This document shows positions 41,546 through 52,011 of a stretch of 54,680 nt of DNA, piece after piece. This DNA is from an uncultured Ruminococcus sp. (GTDB lineage: Bacteria > Bacillota > Clostridia > Oscillospirales > Acutalibacteraceae): contig CACWRT010000004.1 of assembly GCA_902763365.1 (NCBI GenBank), positions 1-54,680 on the forward strand, in the 5' to 3' direction. Position numbers and translations under genes: made by a program. Under the pieces are notes generated by a model, which did not search any database, was not told the origin of the DNA, and saw only the letters and a program-made list of their open reading frames with translations. Each line of letters opens with the position of its first letter. Within the stretch, counting starts at the first letter, position 1.

Positions 41546-42211
41546 ATGGGCCAGAAAGTAAATCCGCACGGTCTTCGTGTAGGTGTTATCAAGAATTGGG
41601 ACTCACGTTGGTTTGTAAGCGATAAAGACTTCGGCGAGACACTCGTAGAAGACTACAACCTCCGTAAGACTCTCAAAAAGCAGCTGAAGGACGCAGGCGT
41701 TCCGAAGATTGAGATCGAGCGTGACGCAGCTAAAGTAAGAATTCACATTCACTGCGCTAAACCCGGTATGGTTATCGGCAGAGGCGGTTCAGAGATAGAA
41801 AAGCTCCGTGTACAGTGCGAGAAAATGCTCGGCAAGCCTGTAGCAATCAACATCGTTGAGGTAAAGAACCCCGATGTAAATGCACAGCTTATCGCTGAGA
41901 ACGTTGCAGCACAGCTGGAGAGAAGAATTTCCTATCGCCGCGCTATGAAGCAGAGCATAGGAAGAGCAATGAAGTTCAATGCAAGAGGAATCAAGATCAT
42001 GTGCTCGGGACGTCTTGCAGGCGCCGAGATCGCAAGATCAGAGCAGTATCATGAGGGTACAATTCCGCTGCAGACACTCAGAGCTGATATAGATTACGGT
42101 TTCGCGGAAGCAAATACAACATACGGTATCATTGGTATCAAGGTATGGCTGTATAAGGGCGAAGTATTGAGTGATAACCGTAAGCCTCGCAGGGAAGGAG
42201 GCAGCAAATAA
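41546..42211 (+). CDS. rpsC: Ribosomal protein uS3
   Basis: 221 residues with the KH domain ([15 protein letters not shown]) and the S3 C-terminal domain ([19 protein letters not shown]). Lines the mRNA entry channel. AGGAGGTT RBS. It ends 1 nt before the rplP start, and the rplP RBS lies within its last codons. Confidence 0.98.
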   Translation: MGQKVNPHGLRVGVIKNWDSRWFVSDKDFGETLVEDYNLRKTLKKQLKDAGVPKIEIERDAAKVRIHIHCAKPGMVIGRGGSEIEKLRVQCEKMLGKPVAINIVEVKNPDVNAQLIAENVAAQLERRISYRRAMKQSIGRAMKFNARGIKIMCSGRLAGAEIARSEQYHEGTIPLQTLRADIDYGFAEANTTYGIIGIKVWLYKGEVLSDNRKPRREGGSK

Positions 42212-42212
42212 T

Positions 42213-42638
42213 ATGTTAATGCCTAAGAGAGTAAAGTACCGCAGAGTTCACAGAGGTCGTATGACAGGTAAGGCGCTCCGTGGTAATAAAGTAACATACG
42301 GTGAGTACGGCATACAGGCACTGGAGCCCGGCTGGATCACAGCAAACCAGATCGAAGCTGCCCGTGTAGCTATGACCCGTTACTGTAAGAGATTCGGTAA
42401 GGTATGGATCAAGATCTTCCCGGATAAGCCCGTAACAAAGAAGCCTGCCGAAGTCCGCATGGGTTCCGGTAAAGGTTCACCCGAATTCTGGGTAGCAGTA
42501 GTAAAGCCCGGCAGAGTAATGTTCGAGCTTGCAGGTGTTCCTGAAGAAACAGCAAGAGAAGCACTTCGTCTTGCTGCAATGAAACTGCCGCTCAAGACAA
42601 AGTTTGTAACTAAGGAAGAAACGGAGGTTGATGAATAA
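42213..42638 (+). CDS. rplP: Ribosomal protein uL16
   Basis: 141 residues from ATG 42213 ([17 protein letters not shown]), matching family starts; a longer in-frame reading from 42171 lies inside rpsC and is rejected. Motifs [23 protein letters not shown] and [19 protein letters not shown]. Positions A-site tRNA. The stop overlaps the rpmC start by one base. Confidence 0.97.
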   Translation: MLMPKRVKYRRVHRGRMTGKALRGNKVTYGEYGIQALEPGWITANQIEAARVAMTRYCKRFGKVWIKIFPDKPVTKKPAEVRMGSGKGSPEFWVAVVKPGRVMFELAGVPEETAREALRLAAMKLPLKTKFVTKEETEVDE

Positions 42639-42844
42639 TGAAGGCTTCAGAACTCAGAGAAATGACATCGGCTGAGCTTGACAGCAAGCTTCAGAGCCTC
42701 AAAGAGGAACTTTTCAACCTGCGCTTTCAGCTTACAGTCAATCAGCTGGAAAATCCCATGCGTATAAAGGCTGTTAAGAAGGACATAGCAAGAGTACAGA
42801 CTATTATCCGTCAGAATGAACTTTCTGAACAGGCTGACGCATGA
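42638..42844 (+). CDS. rpmC: Ribosomal protein uL29
   Basis: 68 residues of helical hairpin ([38 protein letters not shown]). Lies by the tunnel exit next to L23. Starts within the rplP stop (TAATG). Confidence 0.97.
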   Translation: MKASELREMTSAELDSKLQSLKEELFNLRFQLTVNQLENPMRIKAVKKDIARVQTIIRQNELSEQADA

Positions 42845-42864
42845 TCGGGAGGAGGAAACTGACT

Positions 42865-43119
42865 ATGGAAAGAAACCTTAGAAAAACACTTGTCGGCAAG
42901 GTTGTAAGCGATAAGATGGAAAAGACAGCAGTTGTAGCTATTGAGGACAGCGTAAAGCATCCCCTGTACAACAAGATCATCAAACGTACCATCAGACTCA
43001 AGGTTCACGACGAGAACAACGAATGCGGCGTAGGTGACCGTGTAAGGATCATGGAAACAAGACCGCTTTCAAAGGACAAGAGATGGCGCTTAGTAGAGAT
43101 TATAGAGAAGGCTAAATAA
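42865..43119 (+). CDS. rpsQ: Ribosomal protein uS17
   Basis: 84 residues from ATG 42865 after GGAGGAGG ([44 protein letters not shown]). A longer frame from 42841 overlaps the RBS and is rejected. OB-fold 16S rRNA binding protein. Confidence 0.97.
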   Translation: MERNLRKTLVGKVVSDKMEKTAVVAIEDSVKHPLYNKIIKRTIRLKVHDENNECGVGDRVRIMETRPLSKDKRWRLVEIIEKAK

Positions 43120-43146
43120 TATAGCCCTGTAAAGGAGGAACGCACT

Positions 43147-43515
43147 GTGATACAGCAGCAGACCTACCTCAAGGTTGCCGACAATACCGGCGCAAAGGAA
43201 CTCATGTGCATCAGAGTTCTCGGCGGTACAGGCAGGAGGTACGCAAATATAGGTGACGTCGTAGTTGCTTCCGTTAAAAAGGCAGCACCCGGCGGCGTTG
43301 TAAAAAAAGGCGATGTCGTAAAGGCAGTAATTGTACGTTCAGCAAAGGGCGTACGCCGTGATGACGGTACTTACATCAGATTTGATGAAAATGCAGCCGT
43401 TATCATTAAGGATGATAAAAACCCGAGGGGTACCCGTATATTTGGCCCGGTAGCAAGAGAGCTTCGTGATAAGGACTACATGAAGATCCTCTCACTCGCT
43501 CCCGAGGTACTTTAA
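43147..43515 (+). CDS. rplN: Ribosomal protein uL14
   Basis: 122 residues, exact family length ([56 protein letters not shown]). Contacts S12/h14 bridges and RsfS. GTG start after AAAGGAGG. Confidence 0.98.
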   Translation: MIQQQTYLKVADNTGAKELMCIRVLGGTGRRYANIGDVVVASVKKAAPGGVVKKGDVVKAVIVRSAKGVRRDDGTYIRFDENAAVIIKDDKNPRGTRIFGPVARELRDKDYMKILSLAPEVL

Positions 43516-43529
43516 TGGAGGTGCTGACA

Positions 43530-43850
43530 ATGAGTAACAAAGTACATGTTAAAACAGGCGATACAGTCGTTGTTCTCAGCGGCTCCAACAAGGGCAAGCA
43601 GGGTAAAGTAATGGCTGTAAGCCCGAAGGAAGGCAAGGTAATCGTAGAGAAGGTAAACCTTGTATCCAAGCATGTCAAGCCCCGCAGAATGGGCGAGACA
43701 GGCGGTATCGTAGAAGCAGAGGGCGCAATGTATGCTTCAAAGGTAGCAATCGTATGCCCCCGCTGCAAGAAAGCAACAAGAATCGGTCATAACGTTCTTG
43801 AAGACGGTACCAAAGAACGCATTTGCAGAAAATGCGGCGCAGCGCTTTAA
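43530..43850 (+). CDS. rplX: Ribosomal protein uL24, zinc-ribbon form
   Basis: 106 residues from ATG 43530, 7 nt after GGAGGT. N-terminal KOW motif (VKTGDTVVVLSGSNKGKQG). The C-terminus carries two cysteine pairs (CPRCKKATRIG, CRKCGAAL), more than in many species, and could bind zinc. Assembly initiator of the 50S subunit. Confidence 0.96.
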   Translation: MSNKVHVKTGDTVVVLSGSNKGKQGKVMAVSPKEGKVIVEKVNLVSKHVKPRRMGETGGIVEAEGAMYASKVAIVCPRCKKATRIGHNVLEDGTKERICRKCGAAL

Positions 43851-43867
43851 TAGGAGGTAAACTTTAA

Positions 43868-44407
43868 ATGGCAAGACTGAAAGACTTTTATGTAAAAGAA
43901 GCTGCTCCTGCTCTTATGAAGAAGTTCTCCTACAAGAGCGTAATGCAGATTCCGAAGCTTGACAAGATCGTCATCAACGTTGGCGCAGGTGAAGCAAGAG
44001 AAAATTCAAAGGCTATTGACGCTATTTCCGGCGACCTGGCACAGATCACAGGTCAGAAGCCTATGGTTTGTAAGGCAAAGAAATCAGTAGCTAACTTTAA
44101 ACTCAGAGAGGGTATGCCTATTGGCGTAAAGGTTACACTCAGAGGTGCAAAGATGTATGAGTTCATGGACAGACTCTTCAATGTAGCACTCCCCAGAGTA
44201 CGTGACTTCCGTGGTATCAACCCTAACTCCTTTGACGGCCGCGGAAACTACAACATGGGCCTCAAGGAACAGCTTATCTTCCCTGAAATCGACTTCGATA
44301 AGGTAGATAAGGTTCGTGGTATGGATATCTGCTTTGTAACAACAGCTAAGACAGATGAAGAAGCACGCGAGCTGCTCACACTTATGGGCGCTCCGTTTGC
44401 GAAATAA
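43868..44407 (+). CDS. rplE: Ribosomal protein uL5
   Basis: 179 residues ([60 protein letters not shown]). Binds 5S rRNA in the central protuberance. TAGGAGG RBS. Confidence 0.98.
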   Translation: MARLKDFYVKEAAPALMKKFSYKSVMQIPKLDKIVINVGAGEARENSKAIDAISGDLAQITGQKPMVCKAKKSVANFKLREGMPIGVKVTLRGAKMYEFMDRLFNVALPRVRDFRGINPNSFDGRGNYNMGLKEQLIFPEIDFDKVDKVRGMDICFVTTAKTDEEARELLTLMGAPFAK

Positions 44408-44419
44408 GGAGGGATCACC

Positions 44420-44605
44420 GTGGCAAAGACATCTATGAAAGTTAAACAGCAGAGAGAGCCTAAGTTCTCAACCCGTGCATACAACAGATGCAAGATCTGC
44501 GGCAGACCTCATGCTTATCTCCGTAAATTCGGTATTTGCCGTATCTGCTTCAGAGAGCTTGCTTACAAGGGCGAGATCCCGGGCGTTAAGAAGGCAAGCT
44601 GGTAA
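44420..44605 (+). CDS. rpsZ: Ribosomal protein uS14, type Z (zinc)
   Basis: 61 residues, the short zinc-binding form with [23 protein letters not shown] start after GGAGGGATC. Gram-positive genomes often carry a second, non-zinc S14 elsewhere for zinc starvation; none is in this window. Confidence 0.97.
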   Translation: MAKTSMKVKQQREPKFSTRAYNRCKICGRPHAYLRKFGICRICFRELAYKGEIPGVKKASW

Positions 44606-44634
44606 GTTCAAGTTTTAAGGAGGTAAACTGAATC

Positions 44635-45033
44635 ATGCAGATTACAGACGCTATCGCAGATCTGCTTACGAGAATCCGTAATGCAAATACTGCAAAACAC
44701 GATACAGTAGAAGTTCCTGCTTCCAACATCAAGAAGGCAATCGTACAGATCCTTCTTGACGAAGGTTACATCAAGAGCTTTACAGTTGTTGATGACGGCA
44801 AGCAGGGTATGATCAAGATCGCACTCAAGTACGGCGAGGGCAAGACACCTGTTATCACAGGACTCAAGAGAGTATCAAAGCCCGGTCTTCGTATTTACAG
44901 CGATGTAGAAAATATGCCGAAGGTAATGAAGGGACTCGGCGTAGCTATCATCTCCACATCAAAGGGCGTTATGACAGATCGTCAGGCTCGCAAGGAGAAT
45001 GTAGGCGGCGAAGTTCTGGCATACATTTGGTAA
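44635..45033 (+). CDS. rpsH: Ribosomal protein uS8
   Basis: 132 residues ([55 protein letters not shown]). In E. coli it represses the spc operon by binding rplE mRNA. AAGGAGG RBS 11 nt before the ATG. Confidence 0.98.
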   Translation: MQITDAIADLLTRIRNANTAKHDTVEVPASNIKKAIVQILLDEGYIKSFTVVDDGKQGMIKIALKYGEGKTPVITGLKRVSKPGLRIYSDVENMPKVMKGLGVAIISTSKGVMTDRQARKENVGGEVLAYIW

Positions 45034-45050
45034 TTGGGGGTACAGATAAA

Positions 45051-45596
45051 ATGTCTCGAATTGGAAGAAAACCCGTAAATATTCCCGCCGGCGTTGAAGT
45101 TAAGGTAAGCGACGGTGTTGTAACTGTAAAAGGACCCAAGGGTACTCTTACACAAAAGATTCATCCTAACATGGATGTAAAGGTAGAAGGAACAGAGGTT
45201 ATCGTTACTCGTCCTAATGATGAGAAAGAGAACCGTTCACTCCATGGTCTTACAAGATCACTTATCCACAACATGGTTGTTGGTGTAACAGAAGGCTTCA
45301 AGAAGGAGCTGGAAGTAAATGGTGTTGGTTACCGTGTACAGAAGCAGGGTAAGAACCTTGTTATGAACCTCGGTTATTCACATCAGGTAATCGTATCCGA
45401 CAATGATGATATCACAATCGAAGCTCCGACTCCGAACAAGATCATCATCAGCGGTATCGACAAGCAGAAGGTAGGTCAGTTTGCTGCGGAAGTAAGAGAA
45501 AAGCGTCCGCCTGAGCCGTATAAGGGCAAGGGTATCAAGTACGCCGGTGAATTTATCCGCCGCAAGGAAGGTAAGGCCGGTAAGGGTAAGAAGTAA
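45051..45596 (+). CDS. rplF: Ribosomal protein uL6
   Basis: 181 residues from ATG 45051 ([19 protein letters not shown]) after GGGGGT; the upstream in-frame ATG 45027 overlaps rpsH and is rejected. Two L6 repeats; C-terminal [24 protein letters not shown]. Near the sarcin-ricin loop. Confidence 0.97.
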   Translation: MSRIGRKPVNIPAGVEVKVSDGVVTVKGPKGTLTQKIHPNMDVKVEGTEVIVTRPNDEKENRSLHGLTRSLIHNMVVGVTEGFKKELEVNGVGYRVQKQGKNLVMNLGYSHQVIVSDNDDITIEAPTPNKIIISGIDKQKVGQFAAEVREKRPPEPYKGKGIKYAGEFIRRKEGKAGKGKK

Positions 45597-45614
45597 TAAA
45601 GGAGTGAATAAACC

Positions 45615-45974
45615 ATGGTTAAAAAGTCTGATACAAATAAGGCAAGACTTACTCGCCACAAGAGAGTCAGAGGTAAGATCAGCGGTACAGCTGCTCGCCC
45701 TCGTCTCAATGTTTTCCGCTCCACCAATAACATCTACGCTCAGCTGATAGACGATGTCAAGGGTGTAACACTTGCATCAGCATCTACACTGGACAAGGAA
45801 ATTGAAGGTTACGGCGGAAATAAGGACGCTGCTCGTAAGGTAGGCGCGCTCATCGCTAAGAGAGCTGCTGAAAAGGGCATCGAAGAAGTAGTTTTTGACA
45901 GAGGCGGATACATATTCCACGGCCGTGTCAAGGAACTCGCAGAAGGCGCTCGTGAGGGCGGCCTGAAGTTCTAA
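45615..45974 (+). CDS. rplR: Ribosomal protein uL18
   Basis: 119 residues ([64 protein letters not shown]). Binds 5S rRNA. AAAGGAG RBS. Confidence 0.98.
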   Translation: MVKKSDTNKARLTRHKRVRGKISGTAARPRLNVFRSTNNIYAQLIDDVKGVTLASASTLDKEIEGYGGNKDAARKVGALIAKRAAEKGIEEVVFDRGGYIFHGRVKELAEGAREGGLKF

Positions 45975-45990
45975 GTAAGGAGGAGTAACT

Positions 45991-46488
45991 TTGGCTTTAA
46001 TCGACGGATCTACATTAGAGATGAAAGAACACGTTGTTGCTATCAACCGTGTATCCAAAACAGTAAAGGGCGGTCGTATCTACAAGTTTGCCGCTCTCAT
46101 AGTAGTCGGTGACGGCAACGGTACAGTTGGCTTTGGTATCGGCAAAGCAGGCGAAGTTCCGGATGCTATCCGCAAGGGTATAGAGGACGCAAAGAAGAAC
46201 CTTATGAAGGTTTCTCTGAAAGGTACCACTATTCCTCATGAAGTCACAGGTATCTACGGCGCAGGTAAGGTTCTTATGAAGCCTGCCGCTCCCGGTACAG
46301 GTGTTATCGCAGGCGGTCCCGTGCGTGCCGTAATTGAGGCAGTCGGAATCAAGGATATCAGAACAAAGGCTCTGCGTTCAAATAATCCCTGCAATGTTGT
46401 AAGAGCAACACTGGCAGGTCTTCAGAGTCTCAGAACAGCAGACGAAGTAGCTGCGGTACGCGGCAAGTCTGTTAAGGAAATATTATAA
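45991..46488 (+). CDS. rpsE: Ribosomal protein uS5
   Basis: 165 residues with the dsRBD-like N-terminal domain ([37 protein letters not shown]) and the C-terminal S5 domain ([20 protein letters not shown]). Start is TTG, 8 nt after AAGGAGGAG; no closer ATG or GTG fits the conserved N-terminus. Confidence 0.97.
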   Translation: MALIDGSTLEMKEHVVAINRVSKTVKGGRIYKFAALIVVGDGNGTVGFGIGKAGEVPDAIRKGIEDAKKNLMKVSLKGTTIPHEVTGIYGAGKVLMKPAAPGTGVIAGGPVRAVIEAVGIKDIRTKALRSNNPCNVVRATLAGLQSLRTADEVAAVRGKSVKEIL

Positions 46489-46508
46489 TAATTGGGAGGA
46501 GAAGCAGT

Positions 46509-46688
46509 ATGGCACAGATTAAGATAACTCTTAAAAAGAGTTTAATCGGCAGACCTAAGGACCAGATTGCTACTGCACAGTCACTCGGTCTCAGAAAGCC
46601 GGGCAGCACTGCGGTTCAGCCCGATAATGTACAGACCAGAGGTAAGGTGGCTAAGATCAGCCATCTCATCGAGGTTGAGGAAGCTTAA
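46509..46688 (+). CDS. rpmD: Ribosomal protein uL30
   Basis: 59 residues (MAQIKITLKKSLIGRPKDQI, TAQSLGLRKPGSTAVQPD, GKVAKISHLIEVEE). A short gene between rpsE and rplO. GGGAGGAG RBS. Complete and typical. Confidence 0.96.
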   Translation: MAQIKITLKKSLIGRPKDQIATAQSLGLRKPGSTAVQPDNVQTRGKVAKISHLIEVEEA

Positions 46689-46706
46689 TAGAGGAGGTGC
46701 GATAAA

Positions 46707-47147
46707 ATGAATTTGCACGAACTTTCACCTGCTGAGGGTGCAAAAAAAGGTTCCAAGAGAATCGGCAGAGGTCACGGCTCAGGCTGGGGCAAGACAGCCG
46801 GCAAGGGACATAAGGGTCAGAAGGCTCGTTCAGGCGGCAGCATTCGTCCCGGATTTGAAGGCGGTCAGATGCCTCTTCAGAGAAGAATTCCTAAGAGGGG
46901 CTTCAATAATATCTTCGCTAAGAAAATCGTCGCTATCAATGTATCTGCTCTTGAGGCTTTTGATAACGATACTGAGGTAGATGCTAAGGCTCTTATTGAG
47001 AAAGGCATCATCAAGAAGGAATATGACGGTGTCAAGATTCTTGGCAACGGCAACCTCACAAAGAAGCTTAGTGTTAAAGTTGCAGCTTTTTCAGAGTCAG
47101 CTAAGCAGAAGATTGAAGCTGCAGGAGGAAAGGCTGAGGTGATCTGA
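46707..47147 (+). CDS. rplO: Ribosomal protein uL15
   Basis: 146 residues ([59 protein letters not shown]). GAGGAGGTG RBS. Its stop lies 1 nt before the secY TTG; the secY RBS (GAGGTGATC) is in its last codons. Confidence 0.98.
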   Translation: MNLHELSPAEGAKKGSKRIGRGHGSGWGKTAGKGHKGQKARSGGSIRPGFEGGQMPLQRRIPKRGFNNIFAKKIVAINVSALEAFDNDTEVDAKALIEKGIIKKEYDGVKILGNGNLTKKLSVKVAAFSESAKQKIEAAGGKAEVI

Positions 47148-47148
47148 T

Positions 47149-48468
47149 TTGTTCAAAACAATCGCTAATGCCTGGAAGGTACCTGACCTTCGTAAAAAAA
47201 TGCTTTTTACGATCTTTATCGTAATTATTTTCAGAATAGGTTCAAAAATTCCTGTTCCATTTCTTGAAGTCGAAGCGCTTAAAGAGCTTACAAAGAGTTG
47301 GAATGATTCCAACAATATGCTCGCTTTTTTTGATACATTCTCCGGCGGCGCATTTTCTAACGCAACATTGTTTGCGATGTCAGTAACACCGTACATCAAC
47401 TCTTCAATTATAATGCAGCTGCTTGCTGTGGCAATTCCCGCTCTTGAGCGTCTGCAAAAAGAAGGTACGGAAGGAAGAAAGAAGATAGCATCCATCACAA
47501 GATATGTTACCGTTGCCTTGGGTATTATACAAGGATCGGCATACTATGTATATCTGCTTCGCTCGCGTATCACGAGCTACAGCGGATGGAACTTTGAGGG
47601 TGTTTATTCCGCAGTTGTTATCGTTCTTGTATTTACCGCAGGTACAGCGCTTATGATGTGGCTCGGTGAACAGATAAACCAGAACGGTCTCGGAAACGGT
47701 ATCTCTATTCTTCTCTTTGTGGGTATTATAGCAAGATTGCCCTTTACATTCCTCGATCTGTGGAAAAACTTCTATGAACTGGGAATCAAGGCCGGCAATG
47801 TAACAAAGATCATCTATCCTATCGTTTTTGTAGTACTTTTCCTTATCATTATATGGGTAATAGTATTCATGAACGATGCAGAACGCAGGATCCCTGTACA
47901 GTATGCTAAACGTATGGTAGGACGCAAAATGTACGGCGGTCAGAGTTCACACCTGCCGATCAAGGTAGGCCTTTCGGGAGTAATGCCGATCATTTTCGCA
48001 AGCTCTATTCTGTCAATACCGCAGACTGTTCTGCTGTTCCTTGATCAGAATAATCTCAGCGATTTCTGGAAGGGCTTCTTCAATCTCTTCAGCCCGACAA
48101 ACTGGATATATATCGGTCTTTACTTCTTATTGATTATCGGATTCGGTTACTTCTATGTAACGATCCAGTATAATCCGATCGAAATGTCAAACAATCTTCG
48201 TCAGAACAACGGCACTATCCCGGGTATCCGTCCCGGTAAGCCTACAACTGATTTTATAGCTAAGATCATTTCAAGAATCACACTTATCGGTTCACTGTTC
48301 CTTGCATTCATCGCAATTGTACCGCTGATCTTCAGTAACCTGACAGATCTTAAAGGTCTTATGATGGGCGGAACATCCGTAATCATTCTTGTAGGTGTTG
48401 CTCTTGAAACAATGAGGCAGCTCGAATCCCAGCTTATGATGCGTCATTATAAGGGATTCCTTGATTAA
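47149..48468 (+). CDS. secY: Preprotein translocase subunit SecY
   Basis: 439 residues, ten predicted membrane helices. Conserved blocks: RIGSKIPVPF, SGGAFSNATLFAMSVTPYINSSIIMQLL (lateral gate and plug region), NGISILLFVGI, RRIPVQYAKRM in cytosolic loop C4, and FGYFYVTIQYNPIEMSNNLRQNNG before GIRPGKPT. Core of the Sec channel. Start is TTG behind GAGGTGATC, an extended match to the 16S rRNA end, and coupled to rplO. Confidence 0.98.
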   Translation: MFKTIANAWKVPDLRKKMLFTIFIVIIFRIGSKIPVPFLEVEALKELTKSWNDSNNMLAFFDTFSGGAFSNATLFAMSVTPYINSSIIMQLLAVAIPALERLQKEGTEGRKKIASITRYVTVALGIIQGSAYYVYLLRSRITSYSGWNFEGVYSAVVIVLVFTAGTALMMWLGEQINQNGLGNGISILLFVGIIARLPFTFLDLWKNFYELGIKAGNVTKIIYPIVFVVLFLIIIWVIVFMNDAERRIPVQYAKRMVGRKMYGGQSSHLPIKVGLSGVMPIIFASSILSIPQTVLLFLDQNNLSDFWKGFFNLFSPTNWIYIGLYFLLIIGFGYFYVTIQYNPIEMSNNLRQNNGTIPGIRPGKPTTDFIAKIISRITLIGSLFLAFIAIVPLIFSNLTDLKGLMMGGTSVIILVGVALETMRQLESQLMMRHYKGFLD

Positions 48469-48506
48469 TAAACATAAATATCAGAAGACGAAAGGAGCAA
48501 AACTTT

Positions 48507-49139
48507 ATGAACATTATCTTACTTGGCGCACCCGGTGCAGGTAAAGGAACACAGGCAGAAGTTATTTGTGATCGTTTGAACATTCCGACAATTTCAACCG
48601 GAAATATTATCAGAGAAGCGCTGAGAACCGGTACTGAAATGGGTCTGAAAGCTAAGTCCTATATGGACGCAGGTCAGCTCGTTCCCGATGAGGTCGTTAT
48701 CGGCATTATCAAGGAAAGACTTGCAAAGGATGACTGTAAAGCAGGATTCATTCTTGACGGCTTCCCGAGAACCATTCCTCAGGCCGAGGCTCTGGACACA
48801 ATGGGTATCGCGATCGATAAGGTCATTGATATCGAGGTAGCTGATGAGGCTATTATGAAGAGAATGTCCGGACGCCGTGTCTGCGAAAAGTGCGGCGCAA
48901 GCTACCACATTGAGTATAAGCGTCCTGCACAGGACGGAGTTTGCGACAGCTGCGCAGGCGCCCTTGTTCAGCGTAAGGATGACCATCCCGATACAGTAAA
49001 AGCTCGTCTTGAGGTTTATCATAAGGAAACCGAGCCTCTCAAGGATTATTATGACAGGCAGGGCAAGCTTTCAGTAGTTGAGGGTCAGGATACTGTTGAA
49101 TCAACAACTGCTCTGATCATGAAGGCTATTGAGGCGTAA
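48507..49139 (+). CDS. adk: Adenylate kinase, zinc-lid form
   Basis: 210 residues. P-loop GAPGAGKGTQA, NMP-binding STGNIIREAL, GFILDGFPRTIPQAEAL, and a long lid with four cysteines (CEKCGASYH, CDSCAG) that bind zinc, as in many Gram-positives. Interconverts AMP, ADP and ATP. AAAGGAG RBS. Confidence 0.98.
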   Translation: MNIILLGAPGAGKGTQAEVICDRLNIPTISTGNIIREALRTGTEMGLKAKSYMDAGQLVPDEVVIGIIKERLAKDDCKAGFILDGFPRTIPQAEALDTMGIAIDKVIDIEVADEAIMKRMSGRRVCEKCGASYHIEYKRPAQDGVCDSCAGALVQRKDDHPDTVKARLEVYHKETEPLKDYYDRQGKLSVVEGQDTVESTTALIMKAIEA

Positions 49140-49145
49140 CAAAAT

Positions 49146-49898
49146 ATGGTGATCCTGAAAACCGCCCGAGTCATCAGAAAAATGCGTGAAGCGGGCAGAA
49201 TTTCATCCGGAGCTTTGCGTGAAGCAGGCAAGGCTGTCGAACCGGGGGTAAGTACCCTTGAGATTGACAACATCGTCCGTAACTATATCGAGAAGCAGGG
49301 GGCAACCCCCTCGTTTCTCGGGTACGGAGGATTTCCTGCCAGCGCTTGTATTTCGGTTAATAATGTAGTCATCCACGGCATACCGAGTGAAAAACAGATA
49401 TTAAAAGCAGGCGATATCGTGAGTATAGATGTCGGTGCAAAATATGACGGATATCACGGCGACAATGCCTTTACCTTTCCTTGCGGAGACGTATCAAAAG
49501 AAGCAAAGGCTCTTATGGATGCAACAAGGAACTCCCTGATGGAAGGTATTTCAAAGGCGGTCGCAGGAAACAGACTCGGAGATATCGGAGCGGCTGTACA
49601 GAGGTATGTCGAGGCGCGCAGTTACTCGGTGGTTAGAGATTATGTCGGCCACGGAGTAGGTGCGAAGCTGCATGAAGACCCGAGCGTACCTAATTACGGC
49701 ACACCGGGAAGGGGTGTGCGTTTGCTGCCGGGAATGACGATAGCGATAGAACCAATGGTAAACCAGGGGACTCCCAGAGTCCGGGTGCTTGGCGATGAAT
49801 GGACAACAGTCACCGCCGACGGAAAGCTTTCGGCTCATTTTGAGCATACGATTGCAATAACACAGGATGGTCCCGTAATACTTACGCTTCCTGATTGA
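49146..49898 (+). CDS. map: Methionine aminopeptidase, type Ia
   Basis: 250 residues. Metal ligands are visible: two Asp in IVSIDVGAKYDGYHGDNAF, His in VGHGVGAKLHEDP, Glu in IAIEPMVNQG and Glu in SAHFEHTIAIT. Removes the initiator Met co-translationally. It lies 6 nt after adk, with a weak RBS in the adk tail. Confidence 0.97.
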   Translation: MVILKTARVIRKMREAGRISSGALREAGKAVEPGVSTLEIDNIVRNYIEKQGATPSFLGYGGFPASACISVNNVVIHGIPSEKQILKAGDIVSIDVGAKYDGYHGDNAFTFPCGDVSKEAKALMDATRNSLMEGISKAVAGNRLGDIGAAVQRYVEARSYSVVRDYVGHGVGAKLHEDPSVPNYGTPGRGVRLLPGMTIAIEPMVNQGTPRVRVLGDEWTTVTADGKLSAHFEHTIAITQDGPVILTLPD

Positions 49899-49908
49899 GG
49901 TGACAAAA

Positions 49909-50163
49909 ATGGGATATCAAAGGGGAACGGTCGTCAGATCAAAGGCAGGGCATGATAAAGGAAGCTTCTACGCTGTAGTAAAGCTTGAGGGCGATACAGC
50001 GCTGGTGGCGGACGGGAATAAACGTACTGCTGCAAGACCAAAGAGAAAGAAGCTTATTCATCTTGCATATACAAGTACTGTTCTGAATGAACAGATCATG
50101 AATGATGACAGTAAAATACGTCAGGAGATCCTGATCTTCGATAAAAAGGTCAGAGACTGTTAA
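49909..50163 (+). CDS. KOW-domain RNA-binding protein (L14e-like)
   Basis: 84 residues with an N-terminal KOW/SH3 barrel ([31 protein letters not shown]), then a basic PKRKKL segment. Homologues sit between map and infA in many Firmicutes and are annotated as L14e/L6e-like, with unproven ribosome binding. ATG 49909 follows GAGGTG by 6 nt; GTG 49900 would overlap the RBS. Confidence 0.88.
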   Translation: MGYQRGTVVRSKAGHDKGSFYAVVKLEGDTALVADGNKRTAARPKRKKLIHLAYTSTVLNEQIMNDDSKIRQEILIFDKKVRDC

Positions 50164-50176
50164 GGAGGCAAATTTT

Positions 50177-50395
50177 ATGTCAAAAGAAGACGTAATTGAG
50201 GTAGAGGGTGTTGTAAAAGAGGCTCTTCCGAACGCGCAGTTCAAAGTAGAGCTTCCTAACGGACATATAATCCTTGCTCATATATCGGGAAAACTCAGGA
50301 TGAATTTCATCAGGATCCTCCCGGGTGACAAGGTAAAGATCGAGATGTCGCCGTACGATCTTACAAAAGGTCGTATAACATGGCGCAGTAAGTAA
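50177..50395 (+). CDS. infA: Translation initiation factor IF-1
   Basis: 72 residues, exact length ([58 protein letters not shown]). S1/OB fold that binds the 30S A site. AAGGAGG RBS. Confidence 0.98.
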   Translation: MSKEDVIEVEGVVKEALPNAQFKVELPNGHIILAHISGKLRMNFIRILPGDKVKIEMSPYDLTKGRITWRSK

Positions 50396-50429
50396 ATCCC
50401 TGAAGGGGTATGAAAGGAATGATAACACG

Positions 50430-50543
50430 ATGAAAGTCAGACCTTCAGTTAAAAAGATTTGTGAAAAGTGTAAGGTTATAAAGCGTAAGGGCAAAATCAT
50501 GGTTATCTGTGAAAACCCGAAGCACAAACAGCGTCAGGGTTAA
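50430..50543 (+). CDS. rpmJ: Ribosomal protein bL36, zinc form
   Basis: 37 residues: [20 protein letters not shown] ... [12 protein letters not shown], with the C-x2-C ... C-x4-H zinc ligands of the C+ form. Short gene between infA and rpsM. GAAAGGAATG RBS. Confidence 0.97.
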   Translation: MKVRPSVKKICEKCKVIKRKGKIMVICENPKHKQRQG

Positions 50544-50577
50544 TGACGCATTAATACCAACGGAGGTGCAAAGATAA

Positions 50578-50946
50578 ATGGCACGTATTGCAGGTGTAGA
50601 TTTACCCAGAGATAAGAGAGTCGAAATCGGCCTCACTTATATATTCGGCATCGGCCGCAAGACATCAAATGACATTCTTGCAGCAACAGGTGTTAATCCT
50701 GATACTCGTGTAAGAGATCTTACAGAGGAAGATGTTGCAAAGATCAAGGAATATATTGATCATAACTGCAGAGTAGAGGGTGACCTCAGAAGAGATATCG
50801 CATTTGATATCAAGAGACTGATCGAGATCGGTTGCTACAGAGGAATCCGCCATCGTACAAACCTTCCCGTTCGTGGTCAGCGTTCAAAGACAAACGCTCG
50901 TACCAGAAAGGGTAAGAGAAAGACAATGGCTAATAAGAAGAAGTAA
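50578..50946 (+). CDS. rpsM: Ribosomal protein uS13
   Basis: 122 residues ([56 protein letters not shown]). Head protein contacting P-site tRNA and bridge B1. CGGAGGT RBS. Confidence 0.98.
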   Translation: MARIAGVDLPRDKRVEIGLTYIFGIGRKTSNDILAATGVNPDTRVRDLTEEDVAKIKEYIDHNCRVEGDLRRDIAFDIKRLIEIGCYRGIRHRTNLPVRGQRSKTNARTRKGKRKTMANKKK

Positions 50947-50962
50947 TCAGGAGGGATAACTG

Positions 50963-51367
50963 ATGGCAGTTCAGAAAGGTGCAAAAAAGGCTACTGTACG
51001 CAGACGCCGTGAACGTAAAAATATCGAGAAGGGCGCAGCGCACATTCAGTCAACATTCAATAATACAATCGTAACGATATCTGATGTTCACGGAAATGCA
51101 ATTTCATGGGCAAGCGCAGGTGAGCTTGGCTTCAGAGGCTCCAGAAAATCAACTCCTTTTGCGGCTCAGTCAGCAGCTGAAACAGCAGCAAAGGCAGCTA
51201 TGGAGCATGGTATGAAGTCCGTTGAGGTATATGTAAAAGGACCGGGTGCAGGTCGTGAGGCTGCGATCCGCGCACTTCAGTCCGCAGGTCTTGAGGTCAG
51301 CATGATCAAAGACGTTACCCCGATTCCCCACAACGGTTGCCGTCCTCCCAAGAGAAGACGTGTATAA
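50963..51367 (+). CDS. rpsK: Ribosomal protein uS11
   Basis: 134 residues ([60 protein letters not shown]). Lines the mRNA exit site. AGGAGGG RBS. Confidence 0.98.
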   Translation: MAVQKGAKKATVRRRRERKNIEKGAAHIQSTFNNTIVTISDVHGNAISWASAGELGFRGSRKSTPFAAQSAAETAAKAAMEHGMKSVEVYVKGPGAGREAAIRALQSAGLEVSMIKDVTPIPHNGCRPPKRRRV

Positions 51368-51387
51368 TTTAACGGAGGTGCTATAAA

Positions 51388-51984
51388 ATGGCAGTAAACA
51401 GAGATCCAATTCTCAAGAGATGCAGATATCTCGGCATAAGCCCGGCAGTAGTCGGTATTGATAAATCATCAAAGAGAAATCCTAATGCCAATTCCAGAAG
51501 AAAAGTATCTGAGTATGGCATTCAGCTCAAGGAAAAGCAGAAGCTCAAGTTCATCTATGGCGTACTTGAGAAGCCTTTCCATCATTATTTTGAACTTGCT
51601 TCAAAGATGGAAGGTCAGGCAGGTAATAACCTGATCACAATTCTTGAATCAAGACTTGATAACATAGTATTCAGAATGGGTTATGCTCTTACAAGAAGAG
51701 ATGCAAGACAGCTTGCAACTCATGGTCACTTCCTTGTAAACGGACAGAGAGTTGATATTCCTTCATACAGAGTAAAAGAAGGCGATGTAATTACTCTCAG
51801 AGAGAAGAGCAGAAGCAGCGCAAAGTTCAAGGATACGATTGAACAGACAGCAAGCAGAACAACTCCTCTCTGGCTTGAGGTAAATAAAGATCAGTACTCC
51901 GCTAAGGTAGTAAGAATGCCTTCAATCGAGGATATCGATTACGAAGTTGCTCCTCACCTTATCGTTGAGTTGTACTCCAAGTAA
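51388..51984 (+). CDS. rpsD: Ribosomal protein uS4, zinc-free form
   Basis: 198 residues (SEYGIQLKEKQKLKFIYGVLE, RLDNIVFRMGYALTRRDARQLATHGHFLVNGQRV with the S4 RNA-binding domain). The N-terminal zinc knuckle is absent, with a single Cys at RCRY. Assembly initiator of the 30S subunit. In E. coli it represses the alpha operon. CGGAGGT RBS. Confidence 0.98.
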   Translation: MAVNRDPILKRCRYLGISPAVVGIDKSSKRNPNANSRRKVSEYGIQLKEKQKLKFIYGVLEKPFHHYFELASKMEGQAGNNLITILESRLDNIVFRMGYALTRRDARQLATHGHFLVNGQRVDIPSYRVKEGDVITLREKSRSSAKFKDTIEQTASRTTPLWLEVNKDQYSAKVVRMPSIEDIDYEVAPHLIVELYSK

Positions 51985-52011
51985 TCTATTACTTAGTTCG
52001 GTTACACAAAC

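Noticed and set aside
42171-42212. N-terminal extension of L16
   Set aside because: Lies within the rpsC coding end; the family start is ATG 42213, preceded by GGAGG.
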